From an uncultured Prevotella sp. (GTDB lineage: Bacteria > Bacteroidota > Bacteroidia > Bacteroidales > Bacteroidaceae): DNA of 32,206 nt. Below, one piece after another: positions 1 to 8,397 of the stretch. The position numbers and the translations under genes were made by a program. Location of the stretch: assembly GCA_900315695.1 (NCBI GenBank), contig ONAE01000048.1, positions 1 through 32,206 of the forward strand, in the 5' to 3' direction. Within the stretch, counting starts at the first letter, position 1. Each line of letters opens with the position of its first letter. The notes beneath the pieces were generated by a model that was given only the letters and a program-made list of their open reading frames with translations, was not told where the DNA came from and made no database searches.

Positions 1-1
1 C

Positions 2-952
2 TTAAGTACTCAAAACTTCGCAAGGCTTATTGAGATGTCTGCCGGATATGCGAGACGCTTCAAAAGGGCAGAACCCTTTAAAGGCAGCATAGAAGCGACG
101 TTTAACACGATTGACGAGGACAAGATAGCCATCATCAGCGACCATTCTGATATCTTCAGCCGAATCTCTTTCGGATTGCAGAGCACAAGTTGTGCCTTTC
201 TGCGGGATAACAACAGAGATAATGGACAGATACAAAGGATGGCCGATATCTTCCACAGCTGCAGGCAGCAAGGGATCAACACCATCAACCTGGATCTTAT
301 GTATGGCTTTGTCAATCAGACGAAAGAAGAAATAGAAGCAACAATGAAGGTCGTGGAACGATTGATGCCCGAACATCTCACTGTCTATGAACTGCGAACT
401 AATATGCTCAACAGGTATCCCATTGCCTCTGCCGAGCAACGTTTTGAGCAGTATTCGTACCTTTATGATTTAATCAAAGAACTGGGATATCAAGGATGCT
501 TTGGCATGAATACATTTTCATTGATTGGTGACTATGGTTTGTCGTCGTACCTTCAGCATCGCATGATAAAGAACGGATCCTATAAAGGATTCGGTATCGC
601 TGCACAGAGTAAAAACGATACCGGTATTTCATATAATATCGGGAAAAACGGTGAATCGCTGGAATGCTGCCTTTCTAAGAATACTTTTGAGGAAGACGGT
701 GATTCTTACATACTTCCGCCAAGAGAGCTACTCTCAAAATATGTCGCCATCAGTGGCTATTGCGGCATGACAGACTTGTCTGTGATGGAGAAGATACTTC
801 ATTCAGATCCTAACATGGTATTTGAAAAGGAGCTGGCCTTCTTGCTGAACAACCATTACATTGAAAAGAACGGCACGATGCTTTATCTGACACCCGAAGG
901 TTTTCTTCATTATGGTGCTGTCCTTTCTTTGTTTTATAACAGGCCTTGTTAA
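2..952 (+). CDS. HemN-like radical SAM protein, 5'-truncated by the window edge
   Basis: The reading frame is open from base 2, so this is the C-terminal part (about 316 residues) of a longer protein. The visible segment has the second half of the radical SAM barrel: a DLMYGF motif followed by a TKEEIEATMKVVERLMPEHL stretch is typical of the HemN/HemW/HutW group. The end (LTPEGFLHYGAVLSLFY) matches the HemN C-terminal winged-helix domain. The CxxxCxxC motif for the 4Fe-4S/SAM cluster would lie before base 1 and cannot be checked. Family members include oxygen-independent coproporphyrinogen oxidase, the heme chaperone HemW and heme-degrading HutW/ChuW enzymes; I cannot say which activity this one has. 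It converges on the DUF5606 gene across a shared hairpin. Confidence 0.75.
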   Translation, partial: LSTQNFARLIEMSAGYARRFKRAEPFKGSIEATFNTIDEDKIAIISDHSDIFSRISFGLQSTSCAFLRDNNRDNGQIQRMADIFHSCRQQGINTINLDLMYGFVNQTKEEIEATMKVVERLMPEHLTVYELRTNMLNRYPIASAEQRFEQYSYLYDLIKELGYQGCFGMNTFSLIGDYGLSSYLQHRMIKNGSYKGFGIAAQSKNDTGISYNIGKNGESLECCLSKNTFEEDGDSYILPPRELLSKYVAISGYCGMTDLSVMEKILHSDPNMVFEKELAFLLNNHYIEKNGTMLYLTPEGFLHYGAVLSLFYNRPC

Positions 953-958
953 TCTAAT

Positions 959-990
959 CATAATCCCCAACCGATTGGCTGGGGATTATG
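959..990. terminator. Bidirectional terminator hairpin between convergent genes
   Basis: An 11-bp perfect stem (959-969 with 980-990; arm CATAATCCCCA) closes a 10-base loop. It sits only 6 bases after the radical SAM stop codon and 3 bases from the stop of the minus-strand DUF5606 gene. T-rich tracts are weak on both sides, so efficiency is uncertain, but the position between two converging genes fits a shared terminator. Confidence 0.6.
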
Positions 991-993
991 TGT

Positions 994-1431
994 TTATTTA
1001 CGATCGTCGATGTTGTCGCCTTCGGTGGGACTCATCTCTTCCTTGAAGTCGGTGATGCCTGCTTCAACGAGGATGTTGTACCAGGTGATGAGCTTCTTGA
1101 TGTCGCTGTTGTGGACGCGCTCCTGATCCCACTCGGGGAGTACCTTCGTGAAATAGGCGCGGAGTTCGTCGCCAGAGGCTTTCTTCTCGTTGATACTGGC
1201 CTTCTTTCCGTTCTCAAGGGTCTTCAGGTTCTCGAGGACGTCCATCAGGGGCACATCGTCAGTCTCGGTGAACATGGCGATGTCGGCGAGTGATGTGATG
1301 CGGTCGGTGGCGAAGGCGGGCATACGCTTGTGGGTGGCGTCGAGGGCCTCAACGATGAGGTTGTTGTTACCACGACTGACGAGCTTGTAAAGGCCGGGCT
1401 TACCGGCAATAGCTAAAATTGTTTGTTGCAT
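994..1431 (-). CDS. DUF5606 domain protein
   Basis: 145 residues. The N-terminus (MQQTILAIAGKPGLYKLVSR) and the following IVEALD and DVPLMDVLENLK segments match the small Bacteroidota-specific DUF5606 family, whose function is not known. The N-terminal half looks like a compact beta-rich fold; the C-terminal half is charged and ends in an acidic tail. No signal peptide or membrane segment is visible. It is the last gene of the nusB-yajC-ybbR-coaE run, and its start lies 19 bases inside the end of coaE, suggesting translational coupling. Family recognition is from memory of the motif, not from a search. Confidence 0.75.
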   Translation of the reverse strand: MQQTILAIAGKPGLYKLVSRGNNNLIVEALDATHKRMPAFATDRITSLADIAMFTETDDVPLMDVLENLKTLENGKKASINEKKASGDELRAYFTKVLPEWDQERVHNSDIKKLITWYNILVEAGITDFKEEMSPTEGDNIDDRK

Positions 1432-1979
1432 TGTTCTATTATATTATTTAATTGTTGTTCAATATCTGCCTCGCCGTCGTTGACGAGTTCGAAGTCGGCA
1501 CGGGCGACGACTTGCTCCTGCGGGAGCTGCTTGCCCATCCAGGCGAGAACCTGGGAGCGGGAGATGTGGTCACGATTCATGACGCGACGGATGCGTACCT
1601 CCAAAGGGGCGGTGACAACGATGACACGATCCATGAGGCGGGAGATGCCCGACTCGTACATGATGGCACTCTCGAGCCACTGGAGTCCGCTGGCCTCGAA
1701 ATCGCGGAACACTGCTGGATGGACGATGGCGTCGATGGCGGCTGCGTTGGCGTCGGAGGCGAGTAGGAAACGGGCCACGACGGCTTTGTTAAGCTGTGAC
1801 TCAGCCGTATAGGCATCGGGTCCGATGAGGGCCGTTAACTGTGCGCGGATGTCTGGATCGGTGCGGATCAGGCGCTTGGCGGCACTGTCGCAGTCATAGA
1901 CCTCGAAGCCCCGTTGGCGGATGAGGGCGCACACGTAACTCTTACCGCTGCCGATACCTCCTGCGATGCCGATCTTCAT
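1413..1979 (-). CDS. coaE: Dephospho-CoA kinase
   Basis: 188 residues. It phosphorylates the 3'-OH of dephospho-CoA with ATP, the last step of coenzyme A synthesis, in the cytosol. The start at 1979 is chosen because MKIGIAGGIGSGKS begins the family directly with its P-loop (residues 7-14), and because this ATG overlaps the stop of the upstream ybbR gene as ATGA, a coupling arrangement. A longer in-frame start at 2069 would add 30 residues unlike the family. The DCD motif after the P-loop and the IVHPAVF segment are typical of CoaE. Its 3' end overlaps the DUF5606 gene by 19 bases. Confidence 0.93.
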   Translation of the reverse strand: MKIGIAGGIGSGKSYVCALIRQRGFEVYDCDSAAKRLIRTDPDIRAQLTALIGPDAYTAESQLNKAVVARFLLASDANAAAIDAIVHPAVFRDFEASGLQWLESAIMYESGISRLMDRVIVVTAPLEVRIRRVMNRDHISRSQVLAWMGKQLPQEQVVARADFELVNDGEADIEQQLNNIIEQCNKQF

Positions 1980-2956
1980 GGCTCGTTCTCGATGAGGTAA
2001 TCGACGAGTGTCACGTCGAGGCGTGCACGGGAGATGCCTGGGGGCACGTTTTTCAGTGTTATGCGGCATTTCTCGGAGGGATGGCGCTTGATCTCGTTGT
2101 AGTCGGCCACGATGGTGAAGTCTTCAGGACGCAGGTTGCGGAAGACGCTGACACCTGTGACGAAGCTGACGGTGACCTTGGCGGGGAAGGTGCGCAGCAC
2201 CTTGCCTTCGGGCAGGTTGATGCCCTGAATGGGTACACCCTCGATGTTTTCTTCTGTGAGCACATCGGTATAGAAGTTGATCTTCACTCTGTCGGGCACT
2301 ACTTTCACCCCCTTGAGTTTGGCCAGATGACAGGTGATGGAGAGCGTGTCGCGGAAGTTGGCATAGTTGAGCGTCTCTGTATAGATGATATTGATGCTGT
2401 CGAGCTTTTCATCTGAGGCATAGACGGTGACGCTGTCGGGCGAATAATCTACGCGGGAGATGAAGTAGAGCTCTTCGGGGATGACGCGGCCACTCCACCT
2501 GACGGGCACTTTCTTATGGGTGCCGTAGTTGTAGAAGAACTCGAGCTTGTCGGGCTTGCAGGCTGTGATCTTAGAGCTGCTGACCAGATTCTGATACACC
2601 AGTTTCTGTAACTCAGAAGCGGGCACGGAGCCTGAGCCGTTGTTGCGCGTGTAGTTCTTGAAGGGGATGCGCAGCCGGTTCAGGTAGTCGCCATACTGAT
2701 AGGCTACCAGTACGATGCCTTTGTCGCGGATGGTCATCTTGATGGTATCCACCTCGTCGGAGGTGAGTACGGCGTTCTTGGGGATATCAACCACGCTGAC
2801 CGGGATGGAAAACTCGCGCTCGTAGGTCTCGTTGAGGGTCAGCGAGAGCCAGAAGATGCCAGAGAGGCCCAAAAAGAACAGAAAGACCAGAAAATCCTTA
2901 TTCGTATTGCTGAATACGAAGTCGCTGACAATCTGCCACAACTTTTTGACGCCCAT
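1976..2956 (-). CDS. YbbR-like domain protein (CdaR-like)
   Basis: 326 residues. One N-terminal membrane segment (about residues 22-40, FLVFLFFLGLSGIFWLSL) is followed by a long extracytoplasmic beta-rich part built of YbbR-like repeats; PVRWSGRVIPEELYFISRV and PDSVTVYASDEKLD are typical repeat segments. In Firmicutes the YbbR protein CdaR regulates the cyclic-di-AMP cyclase. In Bacteroidota the family lies in this yajC-ybbR-coaE neighbourhood and its role is not established. The stop overlaps the coaE start (ATGA), and yajC ends 30 bases upstream, so it is mid-operon. Confidence 0.85.
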   Translation of the reverse strand: MGVKKLWQIVSDFVFSNTNKDFLVFLFFLGLSGIFWLSLTLNETYEREFSIPVSVVDIPKNAVLTSDEVDTIKMTIRDKGIVLVAYQYGDYLNRLRIPFKNYTRNNGSGSVPASELQKLVYQNLVSSSKITACKPDKLEFFYNYGTHKKVPVRWSGRVIPEELYFISRVDYSPDSVTVYASDEKLDSINIIYTETLNYANFRDTLSITCHLAKLKGVKVVPDRVKINFYTDVLTEENIEGVPIQGINLPEGKVLRTFPAKVTVSFVTGVSVFRNLRPEDFTIVADYNEIKRHPSEKCRITLKNVPPGISRARLDVTLVDYLIENEP

Positions 2957-2986
2957 CCCTATACCTTAATATATAATATGCGTTGC

Positions 2987-3304
2987 TTACTTCTGCAAGG
3001 GGGTGTTGGCCACATCCTTGAACACATAATTCTTATCGACGGTAATCACCACGTCGCGGGCAATCTTCACATCGACGGTGTTCTTGGTCAGGTCGATGCT
3101 CTTCACGGTGCCGTAGATGCCGCCACCAGTGACTACCTGCTGGCCCTCGGTGAGCTCGTTCTGAAACTTCTGGATCTCTTTCTGTCGTTTCTGCTGCGGA
3201 CGGATCATAAAGAACCACATGATGGCAAAGATAGCCACCATCATGATAATCATACTCATTCCGCTTCCCTGTGCTGCCTGTGCAGCTAATACTAAATTTG
3301 TCAT
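2987..3304 (-). CDS. yajC: Preprotein translocase subunit YajC
   Basis: 105 residues, the usual length. The single membrane segment (about residues 14-33, GMSMIIMMVAIFAIMWFFMI) runs into the hallmark RPQQKRQKE motif, then into the cytosolic domain with LTEGQQVVTGGGIYGTV. YajC associates with SecDF at the Sec translocon in the inner membrane. It starts 3 bases after the nusB stop and belongs to the nusB-led operon. Confidence 0.95.
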   Translation of the reverse strand: MTNLVLAAQAAQGSGMSMIIMMVAIFAIMWFFMIRPQQKRQKEIQKFQNELTEGQQVVTGGGIYGTVKSIDLTKNTVDVKIARDVVITVDKNYVFKDVANTPLQK

Positions 3305-3307
3305 ATT

Positions 3308-4297
3308 TTACTTTTTAATGCGTTGACGTTTGGGTTTCTGGGGGTCCTGTTGATCCTCAGCGTTGTTTTTGGCGTGCTCCTTCTCCTTCTTGGGCTCCAT
3401 GTGCTTGAGCAGACGGCCCGTCTTGATGAGGTTGCGGGCAATGGCATCGAGCATGCCGTTGATGTAACCGCCACTCTTACGGGTAGAGTAGAGCTTGGCG
3501 ATATCCACGTATTCGTTGATGCTCACGCTGATGGGGATGTTGGGGAAGGTCATGATCTCCGCGATGGCAATCTGCATGATGATGACGTCCATATAGGCCA
3601 GGCGGGAGAAGTCCCAGTTACGGGAGGCCTCGCTCATGAAGCGCTGGTACTGGGCATCGTTAAGGATGGCAGCGCGGAACAGCTTGCGGGCGTAATCCTT
3701 CTCTTCGTCGCTGTCCCACTCGGGCAGCAGCTCTTCCTTGGCACCATTCTGTTCCTTGAAGCGCTTGATGGTCTTCAATACGAAGGTATCAACGATCTCC
3801 TTGTCGTCGTTCCAGTAAAGACTCTGGTCTTCGAGGATGGCGTCAAGCTCGTCATTGTTCATGAAGAAGGTCTTATAGAGCTTGCGCCACAGTTCGCGGT
3901 CGGTCTCATAGTTGTCTTCCTGACTCTCCATGTACTCCTTGTAGATGTCGCTGCTCTCGATGGTCTCGAAGAGCTGGCCGACGGTGGAAGCTGCGTCTTC
4001 CCAGGTGAATTTCTGGGTGCTGATAAAGTCGGAAAGTGCCTTGTTCTCTTCGAGCTGAAGGGCAAAGCGGTTGAACACAAATTTCTGTGAGGGTTCTGCC
4101 TGACCTTCACGACGTGCACGTGACTGAGCCACTTCCACTCGGCGCCCGGCCTCTTTGGTGACAGCCACAATAAGCGCTAGCAGATAGTTGTAAAGGTCAT
4201 AGGCCTTTGATAGACTGAAGAAAAGTTCTTTCTCAGCCGAGTCGATGTTCTTGTTACCGTTTTGATAGTAAGCGTAGGTTAACCTCACTTGATGCAT
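3308..4297 (-). CDS. nusB: Transcription antitermination factor NusB
   Basis: About 329 residues. The C-terminal RNA-binding helical domain is intact (RLAYMDVIIMQIAIAEIMTF, then the SVSINEYVDIAKLYSTRKSG region). The long N-terminal and middle insertions are those of Bacteroidota NusB, which is about twice the size of the E. coli protein. The start at 4297 (MHQVRLTYAYYQ) is chosen because a TAnnTTTG promoter lies at 4320-4350, so the longer in-frame start at 4369 is upstream of the transcript. As I recall, relatives begin with about eight more residues (an MINR..IR.KVVQLTYAYY-type start); here that part is absent or altered. It leads the operon nusB-yajC-ybbR-coaE-DUF5606. Confidence 0.9.
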   Translation of the reverse strand: MHQVRLTYAYYQNGNKNIDSAEKELFFSLSKAYDLYNYLLALIVAVTKEAGRRVEVAQSRARREGQAEPSQKFVFNRFALQLEENKALSDFISTQKFTWEDAASTVGQLFETIESSDIYKEYMESQEDNYETDRELWRKLYKTFFMNNDELDAILEDQSLYWNDDKEIVDTFVLKTIKRFKEQNGAKEELLPEWDSDEEKDYARKLFRAAILNDAQYQRFMSEASRNWDFSRLAYMDVIIMQIAIAEIMTFPNIPISVSINEYVDIAKLYSTRKSGGYINGMLDAIARNLIKTGRLLKHMEPKKEKEHAKNNAEDQQDPQKPKRQRIKK

Positions 4298-4319
4298 TAA
4301 TGGGTTTGTTTTCTTCGTG

Positions 4320-4350
4320 CAAAGGTAGGTATTTTTCCTTAACCGTGCAA
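4320..4350 (-). promoter_or_regulatory. Bacteroidota-type promoter for the nusB operon
   Basis: On the minus strand a -33 TTG (4348-4350) lies 20 bases upstream of TACCTTTG (4320-4327), which fits the Bacteroidota TTTG / TAnnTTTG consensus. Transcription should begin near 4313, about 15 bases before the nusB ATG, which decides that start. Confidence 0.7.
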
Positions 4351-4400
4351 GAAAAATACTAAAAAACACTCTTTTTTTTCATTTTTTCATTATTTCATTT

Positions 4401-4429
4401 TTTCATTTCAGAAAAATGATGTACCTTTG
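4401..4429 (+). promoter_or_regulatory. Promoter for rplY-pth operon
   Basis: TACCTTTG at 4422-4429 followed by CACCG is a standard Bacteroidota -7 element. The -33 box is less clear; a T-rich TTTC stretch at 4398-4404 is the best candidate. It faces away from the nusB promoter. The leader to rplY is about 85 bases and shows no strong fold. Confidence 0.6.
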
Positions 4430-4518
4430 CACCGCTTTTTCTCAAAGCACTACGATTTTTCGTGTGATGGTGAATTAAGCAATAGAGTATTAACAACTTA
4501 ATTTAGAGTAACACAATT

Positions 4519-5068
4519 ATGAAAGAATTTAGCGTTAGTGGCCAGAAGCGTGCCACAACCGGTAAGAAAGCTGCAAAGGAACTCCAATGGCCTGCCTGAG
4601 GCATTGGCATTCGCTATCCCCGCTGCTCAGCTGCGCAAGGTGGTTTACACCCCTCACGTGTATGTTGTAAACCTGACCATCGACGGTGAGGCTCACAAGG
4701 CTGTGATGAAGGAGTTGCAGTTCCATCCTACAACAGATGCTCTTCTTCACATCGACTTCTATGAGGTGAACGAAGAGAAGCCTATCACTATCGGTATCCC
4801 CGTGAAGCTTACAGGTCATGCACAGGGTGTGCGTGATGGTGGTCGTCTGAGCCAGGCTGTTCGCCAGCTGAATGTGACCGCTCCTTACAAGCAGATTCCT
4901 GAGACACTGGAGATCGACGTTACAAACCTGAAGCTGGGTAAGGCTATCAAGGTGGCTGAGCTGAACTTCGAAGGTCTGGAGATTGCTACTCCTGCTCAGG
5001 TAGTGGTTTGCTCTGTGAAGGCTACACGTGCTTCTCGTGCCGCTGCAGCAGCAGAGGACGCTCAGTAA
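4519..5068 (+). pseudogene. rplY: 50S ribosomal protein L25 (Ctc-like), disrupted by an internal deletion/frameshift
   Basis: The true start is the ATG at 4519 (MKEFSVSGQKRATTGKKAAK...), but this frame stops at 4597-4599 after 26 codons. The rest of L25 continues in the next frame from about 4586 (NGLPEALAFAIP ... VVYTPHVYVVNLTIDGEAHK ... HIDFYEVNE) to 5068, with the usual alanine-rich tail. The break falls between the GKKAAKEL part and NGLPEAL, where L25 normally carries an R..G.VP..LYG segment that contacts 5S rRNA; roughly 15-20 codons seem lost with a net frame change. An ATG-less reading of the downstream frame from 4538 gives nonsense in its first residues. It could be a real mutation, since L25 is dispensable in some bacteria, or a sequencing/assembly error. 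Confidence 0.8.
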
Positions 5069-5088
5069 TTGACTGAACTGTTCGGTGC

Positions 5089-5679
5089 ATGGACAAGTAC
5101 TTGATTGTTGGCTTGGGCAATGTCGGTGACGAATACGAACTGACCCGCCACAATACAGGATTCATGGTATTGGACGCTTTTGCGAAGGCGTCCAATATTT
5201 CTTTTGATGACAGGCGCTACGGCTTTGTGGCCGAGACGTCGCTCAAAGGCCGTAAGGTGATCCTGCTCAAGCCATCAACCTTCATGAACCTCAGTGGTAA
5301 CGCCGTGAGATACTGGCTGAACAAGGAGAATATCGACCAGAGCCGTCTGCTGGTGATCAGCGACGATGTGGCACTGCCCTTAGGACAGTTCCGCCTGAAA
5401 GCCGGTGGTTCGAACGGTGGACATAACGGTCTGGGACATATCCAACAGCTGATCGGTCAGAACTATGCCCGTCTGAGGATGGGTATCGGCAATGAGTTCC
5501 CACGTGGCATGCAGGTGGACTGGGTGTTGGGTAAGTACAGTGACGAGGAACTGAAGGATTTGCAGCCGAGTATCGATACGGCTGTGGAGGTGATCAAGAG
5601 TTTCGTACTGGCAGGTATCGACTTGACGATGAACCAGTATAACAAGCTCGGAAAACGAGTTGTGAAAAGTGAACAGTAA
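5089..5679 (+). CDS. pth: Peptidyl-tRNA hydrolase
   Basis: 196 residues, normal length. It cleaves peptidyl-tRNA released from stalled ribosomes. The catalytic set is visible: N11 in [10 protein letters not shown], the catalytic H21 in [12 protein letters not shown]67 in TFMNLSG, the D92-D93 pair in [10 protein letters not shown], and N113 in GGHNGL. The gene starts 20 bases after the rplY stop, the common L25-Pth pairing, and is followed within 2 bases by the S4-domain gene, so all three are probably one transcript. Confidence 0.96.
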   Translation: MDKYLIVGLGNVGDEYELTRHNTGFMVLDAFAKASNISFDDRRYGFVAETSLKGRKVILLKPSTFMNLSGNAVRYWLNKENIDQSRLLVISDDVALPLGQFRLKAGGSNGGHNGLGHIQQLIGQNYARLRMGIGNEFPRGMQVDWVLGKYSDEELKDLQPSIDTAVEVIKSFVLAGIDLTMNQYNKLGKRVVKSEQ

Positions 5680-5680
5680 G

Positions 5681-6121
5681 ATGGGAGAGGTTGCAAGAAT
5701 CGACAAATGGCTGTGGGCTGCACGTATCTTCAAGACACGCTCAATAGCTGCGGATGCCTGTAAGAACGGTCGTGTGACAATCAAGGGCGTGAACGTGAAA
5801 CCTTCGCATACGGTGAAAGCCGGGGAGACGGTCTGCGTGAGAAAACCGCCTGTGACCTACTCGTTTAAGATCCTGAAGACTATCGAACAGAGGGTAGGGG
5901 CGAAGTTGCTGCCTGAGATCTATGAGAATGTGACGACTCCCGACCAGTATGAACTGCTGGAGATGAACCGCATCAGCGGATTCGTGAACAGGGCCAGGGG
6001 AACGGGACGACCCACAAAGAAAGACCGTCGTCAGATGGATGCGTTTGTCGGCCCCTCGTTGGAGGGTGATTTCGACACGTTCTTTGGTGACGACTGGGAT
6101 GATGATGAAGACGAAGACTAA
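5681..6121 (+). CDS. Hsp15-like S4-domain RNA-binding protein
   Basis: 146 residues. The N-terminal S4 domain is clear (RIDKWLWAARIFKTRS, then GRVTIKGVNVKPSHTVKAGE). Hsp15 (HslR) binds 50S subunits carrying a stalled nascent chain and helps recycle them, which fits a position directly after pth. The C-terminus is strongly acidic (DDWDDDEDED), as in Bacteroidota members. I chose the ATG at 5681 because the protein then begins MGEVARIDKWLW; an in-frame GTG at 5669 lies inside pth and would add four residues. Confidence 0.88.
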   Translation: MGEVARIDKWLWAARIFKTRSIAADACKNGRVTIKGVNVKPSHTVKAGETVCVRKPPVTYSFKILKTIEQRVGAKLLPEIYENVTTPDQYELLEMNRISGFVNRARGTGRPTKKDRRQMDAFVGPSLEGDFDTFFGDDWDDDEDED

Positions 6122-6145
6122 AAAGAAGACTAAAAAAACAAGAAT

Positions 6146-7129
6146 ATGCTGATCAACATTGCTTATATCATATTAGGTATTGCCCTGGTGATTTGGGGTG
6201 CAGACCGTCTGACGGAGGGTGCATCGTCGTTGGCACGTGGTATGCGTGTGCCTGAGATTGTCATTGGTTTGACGATAGTAGCTGCAGGTACCTCGGCACC
6301 AGAGTTGTTTGTCAGTCTGATGTCTGCCCTGAAAGGTACGTCGGATCTGGCCGTAGGTAACGTGATCGGCTCGAACATCTTCAATACGATGCTCATCGTG
6401 GGTTGTTCGGCAGTACTGGCTCCTATGGCTGTTGCCAAATCCACAGTGAAGAAGGATATTCCCTGGGCTGCAATGGCTACCTTTCTGCTCTTCCTGCTCT
6501 GCTTCGACGATATGGAGTCACCTCACCTTTGGGGTAACGAGATCAGCCGTTCCGACGGTATTATCCTGTTGATAGGATTCCTGGCCTTCATGATCTATAC
6601 CTTCAATGCTGCGAAGAAAGACGGTCTGATGCCTTCTGAGGAAGAGCTTGAGGATCTGAACGAGATGCCCAAGGACTACTCTAGACTGGGACGTAACATC
6701 TTGTGGATAGTGGTTGGTCTTGGCTGTCTGGTGTTCGGTAGTGACTTGTTTGTGGATGCCGCCTCGTATGTAGCGCATCGCTATGGCATACGTCAGAGTG
6801 TAGTTGGCTTGACGATTGTGGCTGGCGGTACTTCTCTGCCTGAGTTGGCAACGAGTGTGGTGGCTGCTTATAAAGGACGTTCGGCTATTGCCATCGGCAA
6901 CGTGATCGGCTCGAATGTCTTCAATATTTTATTAATTCTCGGACTGACGGCTGTGGTTCACCCCATGCGTATTATGGGTATCACTATCGTTGATCTGACC
7001 ATGATGCTGGTGAGCATGGGTCTGCTCTGGATGTTTGCCTTCACCAAGTATTATGTGTCGCGTAGGGAAGGCTTTGTGTTGGTGGCTGGTTTCCTGGCCT
7101 ATATGTGCTGGCTGCTCTACCTGCTTTAA
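6146..7129 (+). CDS. Calcium/sodium antiporter (YrbG-like, CaCA family)
   Basis: 327 residues, about ten membrane segments. The two inverted ion-binding alpha repeats are present: GLTIVAAGTSAPELFVSL (residues 41-58) and GLTIVAGGTSLPELATSV (221-238), each followed by a GNVIGSN.FN segment. An acidic cytosolic loop (EEELEDLNE, about residue 165) joins the halves. Members exchange Ca2+ for Na+ or H+ at the inner membrane; the true ion is not visible from sequence. It lies 24 bases after the S4 gene and may share its transcript. Confidence 0.92.
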   Translation: MLINIAYIILGIALVIWGADRLTEGASSLARGMRVPEIVIGLTIVAAGTSAPELFVSLMSALKGTSDLAVGNVIGSNIFNTMLIVGCSAVLAPMAVAKSTVKKDIPWAAMATFLLFLLCFDDMESPHLWGNEISRSDGIILLIGFLAFMIYTFNAAKKDGLMPSEEELEDLNEMPKDYSRLGRNILWIVVGLGCLVFGSDLFVDAASYVAHRYGIRQSVVGLTIVAGGTSLPELATSVVAAYKGRSAIAIGNVIGSNVFNILLILGLTAVVHPMRIMGITIVDLTMMLVSMGLLWMFAFTKYYVSRREGFVLVAGFLAYMCWLLYLL

Positions 7130-7139
7130 CAGAAAACAC

Positions 7140-7190
7140 AGGGGTACTTGCGGCTTATGCCAGCGAGCATTCGTGCTTGCTAAACCCCCT
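7140..7190 (+). promoter_or_regulatory. Structured leader upstream of the queuosine transporter-queF pair
   Basis: In the 78 bases between the antiporter stop and the transporter start, three helices can be drawn: GGGGT (7141-7145) with ACCCC (7184-7188), enclosing GGC/GCC (7152-7154/7159-7161) and a 7-bp hairpin with a TTCG loop (7163-7169/7174-7180, one G-U pair). The outer stem ends 17 bases before the ATG. It could be a preQ1-type riboswitch or simply an intergenic hairpin; it does not match the preQ1-I consensus as I know it. Confidence 0.35.
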
Positions 7191-7207
7191 TTAACAAAAC
7201 AAGAATA

Positions 7208-7900
7208 ATGAAACAGAAACAAGAACAAAAAATCAGTGTGCTGTTTATGCTTTACGGCATACTGTTCTGCGTCTGCCTGATTACGGCAAACGTATTGGAG
7301 ACAAAGCAGATCTCTTTTGGACCAGCGAACATGACAGCTGGTCTGATTGTGTTCCCGGTGAGTTACATCATCAATGATGTGGTATGCGAGGTATGGGGGT
7401 ATGGTCGTACGCGACTGCTCATCTGGCTCGGTTTCGCGATGAACTTCATGTTTGTGATATTCGGTGCGATAGCCGACTGGATTCCCGGGGCTCCCTATTG
7501 GCATGGTGAGGAGGGCTTCCACCAGATATTCGGACTGGCACCGCGTATTGCGGGGGCATCGTTTCTGGCGTTCCTCTGCGGATCGTTTATGAACGCCTAT
7601 GTGATGAGTAAGATGAAACTCTCATCGGCAGGCAAGAATTTCTCTTATCGTGCCGTGCTCAGTACCATCTTTGGTGAATTGACTGATTCCATCATTTTCT
7701 TCCCGTTGGCCTTGGGTGGTGTCATTCCCTGGGAGGAGATGCCGTCGCTGGTTATCACACAGGTAACGTTGAAGACCCTCTATGAGATCGTGGTGTTGCC
7801 AATTACCATCCGTGTGGTTAATTTCACGAAGCTGCACGACCATGAGGATGTGTTTGACAAGGATGTGGCATATAATATTTTTAAAGTGAAGGAGCTATGA
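7208..7900 (+). CDS. Queuosine precursor transporter (YhhQ/VUT family)
   Basis: 230 residues, about six to seven membrane segments. The segments [53 protein letters not shown] and [13 protein letters not shown] are diagnostic of the YhhQ/COG1738 family, which takes up queuosine precursors (preQ0, preQ1 or queuine, depending on the member). The stop overlaps the queF start (ATGA), so uptake and reduction of preQ0 are translationally coupled. It begins after a leader that can fold, see 7140-7190. Confidence 0.93.
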   Translation: MKQKQEQKISVLFMLYGILFCVCLITANVLETKQISFGPANMTAGLIVFPVSYIINDVVCEVWGYGRTRLLIWLGFAMNFMFVIFGAIADWIPGAPYWHGEEGFHQIFGLAPRIAGASFLAFLCGSFMNAYVMSKMKLSSAGKNFSYRAVLSTIFGELTDSIIFFPLALGGVIPWEEMPSLVITQVTLKTLYEIVVLPITIRVVNFTKLHDHEDVFDKDVAYNIFKVKEL

Positions 7901-8355
7901 ACAGAGAGAAGGAAGGATTACAGCAGCTCGGCAAGAAGACCGAGTACAGGATGGACTATGCACCAGAGGTGTTGGAGACTTTTCAGAACAAGCATCCTGA
8001 GAACGACTATTGGGTGCAGTTCAACTGCCCAGAGTTTACATCGTTGTGCCCGATTACGGGTCAGCCTGACTTTGCGGAGATAAAGATTATGTATATCCCC
8101 GGTGAGCGGATGGTGGAGTCGAAGAGTCTGAAACTCTATCTCTTCTCGTTCCGTAACCATGGCGACTTTCACGAGGACTGTGTGAATGTGATCATGAAGG
8201 ATCTTGTGAAGCTCATGGATCCGAAGTACATCGAGGTGATTGGCCTGTTCACGCCACGTGGGGGAATCAGTATCTATCCCTATGCCAATTACGGTCGCCC
8301 GGGTACGAAATACGAGACTCTCGCCGAACAACGGATGATGAATCATACGTTTTAA
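7897..8355 (+). CDS. queF: NADPH-dependent 7-cyano-7-deazaguanine reductase QueF
   Basis: 152 residues, the short unimodular QueF type. It reduces the nitrile of preQ0 to the amine of preQ1 for tRNA queuosine. The nucleophile C51 and the acid D58 lie in [11 protein letters not shown]; the substrate and NADPH motif follows as [20 protein letters not shown] (residues 74-93). Overlap with the transporter gene (ATGA at 7897-7900) and a terminator directly after it make this a two-gene unit. Confidence 0.95.
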   Translation: MNREKEGLQQLGKKTEYRMDYAPEVLETFQNKHPENDYWVQFNCPEFTSLCPITGQPDFAEIKIMYIPGERMVESKSLKLYLFSFRNHGDFHEDCVNVIMKDLVKLMDPKYIEVIGLFTPRGGISIYPYANYGRPGTKYETLAEQRMMNHTF

Positions 8356-8360
8356 AGTAC

Positions 8361-8397
8361 AGCCCTGCAAAAAAATATAAAATTTGCAGGGCTTTTT
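8361..8397 (+). terminator. Rho-independent terminator after queF
   Basis: A perfect 11-bp stem (AGCCCTGCAAA at 8361-8371 with its complement at 8383-8393) is followed by TTTTT. It starts 5 bases past the queF stop. Confidence 0.9.

Noticed and set aside
3323-4090. A 255-codon plus-strand frame opposite nusB
   Set aside because: Antisense shadow of a clear NusB coding sequence; its V/L/G-rich translation is an effect of the complementary codons.
4298-4369. Longer NusB start at 4369
   Set aside because: It lies upstream of the nusB promoter at 4320-4350 and adds residues unlike the family.
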